NCBI GenBank assembly: GCA_958430865.1
Contig: CAUDNR010004159.1
Span: forward strand, 1-50,599
DNA: 50,599 nucleotides
Source: Entrophospora sp. SA101
Lineage: Eukaryota; Glomeromycota; Glomeromycetes; Entrophosporales; Entrophosporaceae
Reading direction: 5' to 3'
The notes under the pieces are model-generated. The model saw nothing but the letters and a program-made list of their open reading frames with translations, searched no databases and was not told the DNA's origin. The translations under genes and the position numbers were made by a program. Below are positions 20,506-32,190 of the stretch, one piece after another (position 1 is the stretch's first letter; each line of letters opens with the position of its first letter).

Positions 20506-21643
20506 TAATGAATTAATTGATTAAAAAAATTTTTTTTTGCCCACTTTGCATACGAAATTTTAATCTTGTTAGTCATCTACATTCATTTATCAGTCAGAAG
20601 TGAAATTGGATTGGTCAATTCTTTGGGATGCAAAAAGAGTAGTTTTATTTATTTGTATTTCAAATTCAAGTATGTTTAAGGATATATAAAGTAAATTACA
20701 AAATCAAGAAAATAAATATGTTTTAAAAATTATTAAAATTACTCAGAGGTATATTTTAAGTATATAATTAGGATATCTACCTACATTCCTATTACTGTGA
20801 AAATAAGAATGTTTTAATACATATTTTGCAAATAATTAGTGGATCATCTTTTTTGATTTAAGTATGTTTTGTAAAAATAAGTAGGAAATAAGTATCTAAA
20901 CTTTTTTGATGACAATAAAATAAATTGGGTGGAACAGACCAAATATGTCTTTTCCAGCGAATGGTTTGGCTTGATATATATAGATTTATCAACTCGAAAC
21001 TTGTCCTCAAGCAGAAGCCTCGTTATTTATTTAATAGCAAAAATTGTTAAATTAATTGTAATTTTGAAAGTGATGCAGGTTATTATCCGTATTGAGTAAT
21101 CAATAACGATTCTATCAGCGAAAGCCGGGAAAACCTATATGCCATGAGAAAAAAATGATATTGTCAGCGGGAATACTCATGATATTATCGTTATTGATTG
21201 TTTTTATTATTGTTAAGAAAAAGAATGGACGAACCTGTGAACTAAAAATGACGTGCATGATAAAATACGATAAACAAATAAATAACATTATTTATTTATA
21301 AAAATATTTTCTTTGGATGCCAATTGTGTCTACTATTTCTATCGAACAATCAAAGTTGATCGAGTATATAGATAGATAAAAGAGAAATCTACATTTTTTT
21401 TTATTACTCGGTTATTAAAATATGCCTGTCCCACTTTTTTATAATATATTTAATATAAATTTTGGGAATGAAAGGTTGGAAATTACTTGCAGATTGACAC
21501 ATATCATCGATCTTTATTTCCCACGAAAAAAGATATTTTGTATTACATGAACATGTGAAATTTTATATTAACCAAAATCGTATTACAAATTAATATTATA
21601 AAAAATAGATTAGTGAAGGAAGAAAAAAAAAATATAAATTCTC
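20506..21643. other. intergenic and upstream region of the G3P dehydrogenase gene
   Basis: No gene is visible. The stretch 21480-21643 directly upstream of the dehydrogenase contains A+T-rich tracts and may hold its promoter and 5' leader. Nothing more specific can be claimed. Confidence 0.4.
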
Positions 21644-21673
21644 ATGATGATAAAAAATATGAAATATAATTTT

Positions 21674-21706
<33 letters not shown>

Positions 21707-23317
21707 TTTACAACGCTAATTAAAATAATCAATAATCAAGTTTTTTTAAAAAAATCAAATTTTACATCATCATCAACAATATTATCATCATCTTCAGTAA
21801 TAATTAAACTAAAAAAAAATTTCCATAGTTGTCAATTTAAATTTATTTCCACACATAAACATAATAGAAATAATTCAAAAATGAACGGAAGAAAAGAATC
21901 TAGAATGGTTAGTGAAGGAGAAAGAGTTGCAATAATTGGATCAGGAAATTGGTAAAAAAATTTTACCTTGTATTTAATTGATTTTAATTTATTTACAAAA
22001 TAAATTAATAATTTTATTTACTCCATCATTCCATAACCACCATCATCACAACCATTTACCAAAATACAGGGGAACGGTAATTGCCAGAATAGTAGGGGAC
22101 AATGTAAAGAGACATAAAGGATTTGATTCACAAGTTAGAATGTGGGTATATGAAGAGATAATCCAAGGCAGGAAATTGACAGATATAATTAATGAAGATC
22201 ACGAGAATGTTAAATATCTTCCTGATTATAAAATTCCTGAAAATGTAGTAGCAAAACCCGAATTATTGGACACAATTGATAATGCTACGGTTTTAATCTT
22301 TGTGATTCCTCATCAGGCAAATATTGAATTATTTTTGTAAGTGAATATATATTTACACGATTATATTTATGCTTACGTTCATTACTCCTCCCAATATCAA
22401 TATAGTTTGTTCACGAAGTATGTATGCGGATTCGAGGCAGAGTACATCCTAAAGCCAAGGCAATAACTTTAATCAAAGGATTTGACGTATCAGAAACCGG
22501 TATTCTGCCAGTATCAGAGACAATTAAAGACAAACTTTGTATACCAGTTTGTACGTTGAGTGGAGCCAATATTGCTAATGAAATAGCTGCACAGAATTTT
22601 TCAGAGACAACAATTGGGTGTTCCGTTCTTGAGGAAGGGCAACTATTTCAAAAAATATTTGAAACAGATTATTTTCGAGTTGGTATAATTGAGGATGTTA
22701 CTGGTGTGGAATTATGTGGAGCATTGAAAAATGTTATCGCGATAGGAGCAGGAATAGTTGATGGATTGAAAATGGGCGAGAATGCAAAGGCGGCGATAAT
22801 TAGAGTGGGATTTTTGGAGATGAAGAAGTTTATTCAAATGTTTTATCATGGTGTTAAAGAAGAAACGTTTTTTGAGAGTTGTGGAATTGCCGATGTGATT
22901 GCTACTTGTTATGGAGGCAGGAATAGGAAAGTTGCTGAGGCTCATGTTTTAACTGGGAAGGTGAGATTTCTTTTCCTTGAGTGATGATTGATTAATTATT
23001 TGCGTGACTGAATGAACAAACAAAAGATTTATTGATTCTTAATTATCGATCAATATATAGTCATTCGAAGAATTAGAAAATGAATTATTGAATGGACAAA
23101 AATTACAAGGAACTTTGACTGCAAAAGAATTATACATGGTATTGAGTCGTAAAAAATTGGAAAGCGAGTAAGTTATGACTATGAATAATTTTACTTATTG
23201 TAAATCATTTAAAACCAATTCTAATTTTTATCACCTTTTAGATTTAAATTATTTACCACGATTTATCGAATCGCTTATGAAAATTTACCTCCTGAAAAAA
23301 TTGCTCAGGATATTTAA
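21644..23317 (+). CDS. GPD1: NAD-dependent glycerol-3-phosphate dehydrogenase, five exons, 430 aa (or 351 aa from an internal Met)
   Basis: Exons 21644-21951, 22070-22316, 22406-22960, 23061-23167 and 23242-23317 give one open frame. The enzyme reduces dihydroxyacetone phosphate to glycerol 3-phosphate. It shows the NAD loop IIGSGNWGTV, VFVIPHQ-type strand ([10 protein letters not shown]), [23 protein letters not shown] with the catalytic lysine, and [14 protein letters not shown]. Intron 2 must use a GC donor (CAG|GCAAAT) to join HQ to FVHEVC; a GT donor 20 bp later breaks the frame. The first 79 residues contain poly-Asn and Ser/Thr runs, many Lys and no Asp or Glu, which suggests a mitochondrial presequence. 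A start at 21881 would give an ordinary cytosolic protein of 351 residues. Confidence 0.92.
21672..21706 (+). repeat. (AAT)n microsatellite encoding poly-Asn
   Basis: About ten AAT units lie in frame in the N-terminal extension of the G3P dehydrogenase and encode an Asn run. Length variation here would change only the presequence-like region. Confidence 0.8.
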
Positions 23318-24343
23318 TACTATTTTTTAAAATAAACACTTTTTTAAATAAAAAATAAATTTACTAATATTCTCAGAATGGAAATTCGCACGCATGAAAT
23401 CCAAATTAACCAATTAGAATTTTGTATCCAAACCAAAAATTTTTTTTATTAATATATAGTAAAGAAAAAATCGAAAACTTGCCATGTCACTCTCTAAAAT
23501 TGCCAATTGTTTCTTTTTATACTTTAGTTTTTTTTTTGATGAACTCCGTACTGTCATATGGAAAATGTTCGATTTTTTAAACAATCTTCTTGAGAGGCGA
23601 TAGAAAAAAAAAGGAGAGAGAAAAGGAAAGAGAGGAGAAAGATAAGAGAGTTGAGAGTGAGGGTCGACGGTTCATTATATAGATAAAAAAACCCAATGAT
23701 ATATGAAGATCTTTACTCGTAGTAAATTTTTTTTCTTTAACAATATGTTTTCATTCGTTGTTTGCGTGTTTTTTTTTTTTTTTTACGCTGGGAAGATGTC
23801 CGTCTATGCGTTATTTATAATCTCTGGCCTAATTTATTGTAAAATATACATATGTGCTTTGTTTATATTTGACTGTTATAAAAAACATGAACTCAATTAA
23901 ATCAGTGCAATATATAATTATAACAGTCTATATTTGACGATCTCTGGAAAATTTCGAAAGGAAAAAAATGGTTTACAAAATTGATTGCGTTTATATAAAC
24001 CTTTTGACCATTGAACATTTTTCATTATCGGCTTCTTTTTCTTATTATTTGTACTTATTTATTATCTTTATCTATATTATCCTTATCCTTATCTTGATAG
24101 TGATCGTGATCACGATCATAAGCACTCCCTCAAATGCTTTAAACCGTTCAAAGGTTGTATTTATAATTATAATAAAAAAAAAAAAAGGGAAGAAATATTT
24201 TCCCGCCACTAAACAATCTGCAATTAATTCATTATTGTTATATACTAAGCTTTTTTTGAAGATGTAAATCCTTTAATTACCCTGAATGGTAATAATTATA
24301 ACCCAATAACTGTTGGGAAACAATGATTCATTGATCGACACAA
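23318..24343. other. intergenic, no gene seen
   Basis: Contains a purine-rich tract (about 23600-23660, AGGAGAGAGAAAAGG words) and a hydrophobic frame at 23968-24267 that looks like chance coding of T-rich DNA. I do not call a gene. Confidence 0.4.
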
Positions 24344-25172
24344 TATGGCCGATGCTGGTCGCTTCCTAGCGGCTTTCATCGCTGCTGATCCCGGTGATGG
24401 TGGAGGTCGTGATAATTTGTCGGTTGAATTTGCACTCAAAATACGTATAACAAAAAAAAGCAACAAAACGGAATCCTTTCTCTTTATGGTTATTAATTTT
24501 TATTACTAATTTGGGGTTTTTTTCAATTGAAATAAAATAATAACAAATGAAGATGAAAACAATTTTGTTTATGTTTAATTTACAAAGTTCAAAATGTTCT
24601 TTGTGATGATTATGAGCTGCAGATATTATTGAAGTTCATTCTATAAAAATATCCATATCTGAAAATTTTAAATTAGCGGAATTTCGCATTTTACACTATT
24701 GCTATTGTCATACACAACGAGTCTCGTTATTTTAACAGATTTCATATATATTCGATTTAGCGAATATTTTTTTATTTATTATTATCCAATACAACGGATA
24801 ATATCGTCATTGCCATATTTATAAATTCGTACTACGACAAAAATGATATTAATATTCTAATTCGCTTTTTACGGATATTTAATACAGTTTTTTGAACAAT
24901 ACCAACAATTCACTTCCCCCCCCCAAAAAAATCCAGTTAATTTTCTATTAATATTAAAAAATTGACACAGGGGCGCAGCGATTTCCGTAACCAAGTAAGT
25001 GACTTCAACCTCATTTTACTATATATGTTCAACCTTTTATTACTACTTGGAAATTTTTTTTCCAAAAATTGATGCTTAGAATAAGCATCGTAAAATGTTG
25101 ATGTGGGTATTGGCAGACAAACTCTCGGATGTTACCTCATTGAGAATATCATGCCCCCTCGATAAAGACGGT
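24344..25172 (+). CDS. possible multi-exon gene fragment, product unknown
   Basis: Three G+C-richer islands have exon-like borders. 24344-24442 opens with ATG and reads MADAGRFLAAFIAADPG. 24972-24995 lies between CACAG and GTAAGT and reads GRSDFRNQ. 25082-25172 lies between CTTAG and GGTAAGG and reads NKHRKMLMWVLADKLSDVT then SLRISCPLDKD. Islands 2 and 3 join in phase; the link to island 1 is not secure because the donor that keeps the frame (TCG|GTTGAA) is weak. No downstream exon was found. I recognise no domain. It may be a real short gene with undetected exons or a remnant. Confidence 0.3.
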
Positions 25173-25748
25173 AAGGAAAAAAATCAATTTAAATTTGTTG
25201 AGTGCTTATGTATTAGATTCGTTTGTAAAAGAAATTATGGGATTGGTTGAAATTTGTATATCGATGATGTAATATTGTTGATTTAAAAATATCTTAATTT
25301 CCATAATTACAATATAACATTAGAAATTTTGTTACACTGATTTGGTTAATATATACAAACAATATTCGAATTTATTTGTTTCAAGTTCTTTGTTTGAACG
25401 TTTGAAGCGCATTCTTTAAAAATAAAAAATAAAAATTAATATTGTTTATATTTTTTACTTTCTAATTTTGGAAATCAATTGACCGACCTTACAATACACC
25501 GCACGATTTCATTTTTTTTCAAAAAAAAAGGATCATTTTTTTTATGCCACGTTTTTAATTATCAAAAAAAAATGTATATATAGTTTTGGTTTTGAATTAA
25601 TTCAACTTTACGCCCATTTCATTTCTTTCCTCTTTCCTTTTTTTTTTTTATTAATTAATCAATTAATTAATATAATAAATACTTTTTCATAAATTTGCTT
25701 TGACCTTCTCTCAAGTTCTTTTTTTATACATAAATATATTATTTAAAA
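25173..25748. other. intergenic and upstream region of the mucin-like gene
   Basis: No coding segment. Poly-T and poly-A tracts dominate, and TTAATTAA-type words lie at about 25650-25670, some 80-100 bp upstream of the next start codon. Confidence 0.4.
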
Positions 25749-26454
25749 ATGAAAATAACGCTAATCTATACTACTCTAAGGTTGATCCTTTGGGCTGTAT
25801 TAGCATTCAGTTTAGGTAAAATATATTTACTCGTATATATATATATGTGTGTGTGCGTGCGTGTGTGTATAGTACTAACAAAATTTTAATAAATTAGTCT
25901 CTGCGCAGGGCGTAGATAAACGTAAAATGAAACCGATGCCATCAGAATCACCAGAAGATCCTATGCCACCTTCACAATCGATGCCTACCACCGTCACTGT
26001 CACCAAAACCTTAATATCGACACAAGTTCCAGTCTCCGTAGATCCTATATCTTCAAGTCCAACTCCAGCTCCAGCTCCAACTTCTTCAAAAAAAAAGGCT
26101 TCAACAACGATAGTGTCCCCCACATCAACACCACCATCAGCAACCGAAACACCAGTTCAAAATGCTGATCCAAATTCAACACAAACCTTACCAGCCGACC
26201 CAAATTCAACACAAACCGTACCAGCTGATCCAGATTCAACACAAACCGCACCAGCTCAAAACTCTGATTCAAGTGATGTACCCGGTACAACCGTCCAAAC
26301 AAATGTTGGGCCAATAATTGCAGTATCACTTGTTGCGTTCTTTATCATAGTCTTATTGCTAGCGGCTCTATTTTTCACCAGACGAAAAAAACAACAAATA
26401 AATAATTATAATATTAAAGCAGATCAAGTACGAATTCCTGAAGACAATGCTTAA
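25749..26454 (+). CDS. mucin-like single-pass membrane protein, two exons, 207 aa
   Basis: Exons 25749-25815 and 25898-26454 join in frame (G|TC). Residues 1-22 form a signal peptide (LRLILWAVLAFSL). A Lys-Arg site follows at about residue 30 (VDKRKMK). The outside part (33-158) is rich in Ser, Thr and Pro, suits O-mannosylation, and holds three tandem 10-residue units ADPxSTQTxP (about 113-142). Residues 160-182 are a hydrophobic membrane span followed by TRRKKQQ, giving a type I topology with a short cytoplasmic tail. The family is unknown; the layout recalls fungal cell-surface sensors of the Wsc/Mid2 type, but no WSC cysteine domain is present. The intron holds a GT/AT microsatellite. Confidence 0.75.
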
Positions 26455-26750
26455 TATGTGTTTGGGTTGGCTTGGAGTAGTTTAGATTTGCGTTCATTAT
26501 ATTATCTTTACAACAAAAAATAATAATAACAGATAATCATTAATTTAATTACTATTATTATTATTATTATTATTATTTATTATCATTGTTATATTTATTT
26601 TATTTTATATTTATTATCTAATTTAATTTAATCTGGTTTGGTTAGTTAATTAAAAAAAAAAGGAAAAGGAAAGAAAAAATTGTAACGAATAAAAATAAAT
26701 AAATAAATAATAAAATAATTTTTTTTTGTGTTCACTCAAAAAAAAATAAA
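26455..26750. other. spacer between the mucin-like and DOHH genes
   Basis: Holds an (ATT)n tract at about 26548-26580 and A-rich segments. The DOHH promoter must lie in these 296 bp; no discrete element is recognisable. Confidence 0.4.
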
Positions 26751-27839
26751 ATGACAATCTCTAATGAATCCTTTACAACAATTAAATCTTCAGAAATTAT
26801 AAATTCCTCAGTTTATGAAAACCTTGAAAACATTTTAACCAATAAAGATGGTAAAACACCTTTATATAAAAGATTTAGAGCAATCTTTACTTTAAGAAAC
26901 ATCGCAGATGAAAAAAGTATCGATATACTTTCAAAGGCTTTTTTCGGTGATGATTCAACTTTGTTGAAGCATGAGCTTGCTTATGTTTTGGGACAAATTA
27001 AAAATCCCTATGCTATTCCAATTCTTTGTAAAGTTTTGACTAATAAAAATGAAGATCCAATGGTTAGACATGAGGTAAGTGATTAAAAAAATTTTTTTTT
27101 TTTAAAAAAAAAACGATATTGAATTTTAAAAATATTATGATTTAAGAAAGGCTGCAGAGGCTCTTGGTGCAATTGGGGATTTGTCATCCATGGAGGTTTT
27201 GCAAAAATATTTAAATGATGAACAAGTTGTTGTTCGTGAAACTTGTGAGTTGGCTATTGAAAAGATCAAATTCGAGAATAGTAATGATAACGATATTTCA
27301 AATAGGTAAAATAATTAAAATAGTTTTTTCAAATAATTTAAATTTACTTATTATTTTTTTTTCCTTTCAAAAAAAGTATATATAAATCAATTGATCCTGC
27401 TCCACCAAACACAAAAATTAAATCAGCCACAGAACTTGGTAAGATCCTAATGGATACAAATTTGCCACTATTTGAAAGATATAAGGCCATGTTTACATTA
27501 AGAGATCTAGGCACCACCGAATCAGTTCTAGAACTTGCCAAGGGATTAGAAGATCAATCATCAGCATTGTTTAGACATGAAATAGCTTTTGTATTTGGGC
27601 AAATGCAAAATCCAGCAAGTGTAACTGCGTTAAAAAAAGCGTTGGAAAATGTAAATGAACTAGATATGGTTAGACATGAGGCAGCAGAAGCCTTGGGATC
27701 GATCGCTACACCAGAGTGCCTACCAATATTAAAAAAATTTAAAGAGGATCAAGAAAGGGTTGTCAAAGAAAGTTGTGAAGTGGCATTGGATATGTATGAA
27801 TATGAGATTTCTCAAGAATTACAAGAAGAAGATCTATAA
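26751..27839 (+). CDS. LIA1: deoxyhypusine hydroxylase, three exons, 313 aa
   Basis: Exons 26751-27074, 27151-27305 and 27377-27839 join in frame. The enzyme hydroxylates deoxyhypusine in eIF5A to finish hypusine, using a di-iron centre. The product is two halves of HEAT-like repeats, and all four conserved His-Glu pairs that bind iron are present: KHELAY (74-75), VRHEAAE (107-108), RHEIAF (227-228) and VRHEAAE (260-261). Length agrees with the family (about 300-330). The linker between halves ([16 protein letters not shown]) is typical. Nothing in it looks damaged. A decayed Tc1/mariner element begins 15 bp after the stop codon, so the 3' UTR and poly(A) site may come from the element. Confidence 0.95.
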
Positions 27840-27854
27840 AAACAGTTACATATG

Positions 27855-28633
27855 TACAGTGTGTAACAAAAAATTTTGGAAAATTATTTGATGTCACAAC
27901 TTTGCTAAAAAAAAAATTGTCTCGAATAAATTTTAAAACAAAAAAGCTTTGCTTTTTTACATTATTCATTGTTTAACTGAATCTGATAATTGGTTTTTGT
28001 GTAATTTTTGTTGCTTTTTTTTTTTGCAATTATATTATTAGAATAAGGGGACACATTCATTCATCCACGAATTACACAACTATTTCCATTCTCAAATATT
28101 TATTTCGACATTAGAAAAGAATTGCTTCTGAAATCACATGATATTACACAATTTATCTATTGAATGTTGTGCCACATGGCCAAATTTGTGAAAACGGGGC
28201 AAAAAAAACTTACCAAGGACTTTTTACTCAAAATTTTCTACAATTCGTGAAGCAAGCCTTTTAATTACTCACCAGCCCGCAAGCGCATCCTTTAAGAAGA
28301 GGCACATATAGCACAAACTGTACGTGGTCACCAAATGGTACAGTATGATAAACCAGTTTTACGGTTGATACCTTCCTTTTGGGAAATAGGGCTCGCTGTA
28401 TATTTTATATAATTTATTAATCTGTCATTTGAAATAAATTTATCAATATCTTAATTGTTAAATGACCTGTTGAAGAATTGATGAAAATTTTACATTGGTC
28501 ATCATTAAAGATGAGAACTGCAATTAGCCGGGGCCATCCTTTAAATCAAGATATCAGCCAGCATGTAATTAAAAAGTTCCGAGAATTAACGCAGTGATTG
28601 TTTCACATTATTCAAATTTTTTGTTACACTGTA
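27855..28633 (-). mobile_element. decayed Tc1/mariner element, 779 bp including TA ends
   Basis: Ends TACAGTGTGTAACAAAAAAT (left) and, reversed, TACAGTGTAACAAAAAATTTG (right) are inverted copies with one 2-bp difference. CAGTG next to TA is the classic Tc1-family terminus, with TA as the target duplication. On the minus strand the inside still shows a helix-turn-helix-like phrase EGINRKTGLSYCTIW (about 28325-28385), as in the N-terminal part of Tc1 transposases, but stops and deletions remove the DDE domain. It is non-autonomous and lies directly behind the DOHH stop codon. Confidence 0.75.
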
Positions 28634-28883
28634 TATTTAAATAATTTAAAAAGAAAAAAAACTAATATTTTCTTTTTTAAATTATCAATAAAATATACAA
28701 ATTAAAAAGATTTAATAGTAAGTTATGTAAACAAATAAATAGATAATTAGTTGTGGTGATTATGATGGTTAGATACTGTATATAGTATTACCTATAATAA
28801 ATGTTACAATTTACTTCCCGAGTAAAAATAATTAATAAATAAAACATCTACTAGGTAATATTCACTTTTTTTCTTTTTTTTTT

Positions 28884-30508
28884 CTATAATTCTTTACGCC
28901 TTCGTGTACCAACAACAGGGATCGGTGGAAGATTTTTATCAAGAATGTAGAGTAGATTATGTTGAGTTAAATGACGTTGTTGAAAATTCGGAGTTGAAAC
29001 GTTACGACGTAACTTTTGCCATATAACTAGATCAGTTGAAGTAGATTCATTTTCAAGTTCACAATTTTCTCGTATACTATTTTCATCGGAACGAAAAGGA
29101 TATGAACCGGGCATTGCAGATAGTTTATCATTACTGCTACTATTGGAATCGAATATGGATAATCGACTTGAATTTGAACTGGTAGAATTACGTCTACGTG
29201 ATAATATACGACGTGTGATGTTAGATATTGAGGCCATTGATATTCGTTGATGGCTTGCATTGTTATTTGTAAAGTTTGTTGAAGATGATGGTGATGGTGA
29301 TGGTGGTGAAAGAGTGAAATTATCATATTCATGTTTTTCTGATGTCAATGAGGTTGGCGTTGATGCAGCTGTTGATGGAGTATTATTCTCTTGTGTTGAT
29401 ATAGAATTAATAGTTGATGCTGGGGAAATTGGTGTTAATGGTGGTGATAATGTATGAGAAGGTGATGTAGCAGTACCATTATCGACATCGTTCTTATCAT
29501 TATTAACAACAGTATTGATGAATTTCACATTGTTATTGTGATTAATAAAATTTGTGATGATCTTTCCAGTACTTAAACTTAAATCAGAAGTTGACTTTAA
29601 TGAAACTATAGTAGAAATCATTTTTACACGAAGAGAGCCAGAAGAGGGAGATTTTCTTGGAACATTTTGTGATTTGTTAACAAATGATGGCGGTCTCAAA
29701 AATGTGGCACTTCCATTATTATTTAACGATACACTTAATGAAGAATTATTGTTACTACTACTATTATTACTATCATTATCACTATTACATTGATCGATTA
29801 TAATAGAATTACGTGTAAATTTTGGCAGAGAATCTTGAACCATTAGGCCAAAACAATGTTCTTGTAATTTATCAAATACATCAATAGTGTGAGATTTTGC
29901 TTCGATTTTGCGTCTACAAGTATTTACCAAATCCTGTGGTACATTTAAAGACTTTGGAGAAGTATCATCATCTAAATATTCACTCCATATATAAACAGCT
30001 CTAGAATTAATTTCTTCCATATCTTCATTTATATGTAATCCGGCAGTACAAAAAAATTCACGATAATTTGCCACATCCATATAAAAATCCAAATTTTCTT
30101 CACAATATTGAGATACCAAATAATCGCGAAATATTTTTCTAGATTCTTCATCTTCAATTATTTGCATCAAACGTATTCTGCTTGATTCGGCATTTAAACT
30201 ACTACTCCTTGATCGGTTATTATTAACTCTTAAATTTCTACGACTACTGTCCACTTTTACATCTTCAGGTTGATTTAATGTTATAGTTGCTTGAGTTATG
30301 GTTTCTTCCAATCCTGTTTCTTCAACCTTTTGCCATTCAAAAACCGGTAATTCTGGTTTAATCACGATAGTGGGATTCTTACACTACACACACACACATA
30401 TATATTTCACATTGTTAACTTTTAAAAGGTCAATCTTAATCATTAAAAAAAAATAGAAAATTAAAATACCTCTTTCTTTTTTTCAAATAAAAAACCAAAT
30501 TTAAACAT
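28884..30508 (-). CDS. RGS-domain protein, two exons, 512 aa
   Basis: Minus-strand exons 30470-30508 (MFKFGFLFEKKKE) and 28884-30383 join in phase 0. The long exon has no usable ATG before the domain, so I place the start in the short exon; its donor GAG|GTATTT and the acceptor after the CA/TG tract fit. Residues 83-205 form an RGS domain (RLMQIIEDEESRKIFRDYL, EENLDFYMDVANY, FDKLQEHCFGLMVQDSLPKF), which speeds GTP hydrolysis on G-alpha. The remaining 300 residues are low-complexity Ser/Asn/Thr/Pro, with a basic arginine-rich patch (NITRRILSRRRNS) that may bind membrane or carry phosphosites. The C-terminus is basic (GTRRRKEL). G-gamma at 16.1 kb works in the same pathway. Confidence 0.88.
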
Positions 30509-31285
30509 TAGAATTTTTTTTTTTTTATTGATAATAAATATGAATTAAAAAAAATGAAAAATTGAATGTGATGAATGTGAAAATAATGTGAATGGGTGAA
30601 TGAGAAAGGTGAATGAAAATGTGGAAAAAGGTGTGAAAGTTTGAAAGGTGTGAGGGTGAGAAGGAACTAATAATAATCTAATGAATGGAAAATCTAATGA
30701 ATGATTTTTTAAAAAAATTAAAATTAACAATAAAAATAAAACATGAATGAAATATTGTATGATAATAATAACTATTATTATATTAATATTAAAATTAAAA
30801 TTGTATTTGTATTACTTTAAATAAATCTTTATTTTTTTCGTGTTAATAATTTTAAATTAATTTAATGATTTGGAGTCCATTTTTTAAAGTGAATAATAGC
30901 AAGGATTGCTAGTGGTTTTTTAAAAATGTAAATTAAATTATCGCGTAACAATTTATTTATGTATGCTGTGTTTGTTTGTTATACATTAATATTATTTATT
31001 AGTTTTCAAAAATTAAATTGATCGATCCATTAAAAATGAATTGAATAAAAATCAGCTGACTTGTCTCGCTCACTATTCGCTAATATTACTTGAACTTTTT
31101 AATCTTCCTAAATTTTTCTCAAAGATTTAGGTTATTTGTAGCAAACTTGACATGTATTTTTTAATCTCGTCATTTTTTATTACGTTTTGTCAAAAGAACA
31201 TATCTTAATATGCTCTGGAAATTGGTTGCATTTTATTTTGATAAACAATAGTCTATATCAAGCGTCTATAAGAATGTCACAAAAA
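30509..31285. other. upstream region of the RGS gene and spacer, no gene seen
   Basis: A tract of GAATGTGA/GGTGTGAAAG words at 30560-30665 is purine/TG-rich and repetitive. A frame across it is an artefact of the repeat. Nothing else is visible. Confidence 0.45.
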
Positions 31286-32190
31286 TGTTGATCGACAAAA
31301 AATTTTCTGGAAAATTATGCTGAGGTTCATGGATTACCAAGTCCAGGAAGAAATGTAAATAGGTTTAGTTATCCAACTACTTATTCTTACTATTTAAAGC
31401 TATCTATAGATAGATCTGTTCACCGGGACTTTCTTCTTCTCGAGTATGATGCCTTTTACAAGCTGTAACAAACATCAACTAACCCCTCAAATGCAAATTA
31501 TGAGTCCAATGACAGATTTATGTGATGCCTGTCAACATTTTAGAAATAACCTACGTTATAAGATTTGCAAAGAGGAAGAAACCACCGACTTGCTAAATAA
31601 CTGTCAAAAGCAAAATTAGAAAGAAACTATTATGATAGAATACCAAATTAGCTGAAGAATGTTTATCAGAGCTATACAATGCAAAAGGTAAGATAAAGCA
31701 GTATTGTAGTATTGACTAAGCCCAAAATGTCTATATATGCCACATTATGATCAACAAGCAAGTGTATTATTATCTTAGTCTGTGCAAAGTCCATATTCTC
31801 TTAATGAAAATGAACTGGTAGCTAATGGTACATTCAACATGTCATTTAATGGAATTAAGAAGGCGAAAAGCATCTGAAGATTATTTGTGATGTTGGTAGA
31901 CAAAATAAAATAATCGGTTTTATTTATCTGTGGTAATTTGTGGTTATTATTATGAAAATATTGAATTTAATTTTATGGTTCCTGGACACACCAAATTCAA
32001 ATGTGATGGCAAGCTTTGGCCTGATTAAAAAACTACACAGAAACCAATATTGATTGTGTAAATCATGTTGTGTATTTTGCAAGAAAATCTAGTATTGCTA
32101 TAATGCCAGCAAAAGCTTTCAATGTTTTGACATTTAAATTTAATTTAGTTAGAGGTATATTTTAAGAAGTTGAATTGGATTCAAAGATTC
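31286..32190 (+). pseudogene. DDE-like transposase family, fragment 2 (longest copy)
   Basis: The order of words follows the other copies and continues further: ENYAEVHGLPSPGRN-type text, a VHRDF segment, LTPQMQIMSPMTDLCDACQHF, then CDVGRQNKIIGFIYLW, VICGYYYENIEFNFMVPGHTK and FKCDG, and NIDCVNHVVYFARKSS. D-x-x-x-R-Q-N-K corresponds to the D-N-C-x-G-Q-N-K catalytic motif of a DDE-type transposase family. At least eight stops and frameshifts interrupt it. No terminal repeats were identified. Confidence 0.55.

Noticed and set aside
22316..22340. Exon 2 of the G3P dehydrogenase ending at the GT donor 22337
   Set aside because: That joint puts FVHEVCMRI out of frame; the GC donor at 22317 keeps the family sequence.
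23703..24267. Hydrophobic frames at 23703-23900 and 23968-24267
   Set aside because: T-rich DNA gives Phe/Ile/Leu runs by chance; no start context, splice structure or family.
30363..30365. GTG at 30365 as the start of the RGS protein
   Set aside because: Nuclear genes start with ATG; a 39-bp first exon with ATG and good splice sites joins in phase.
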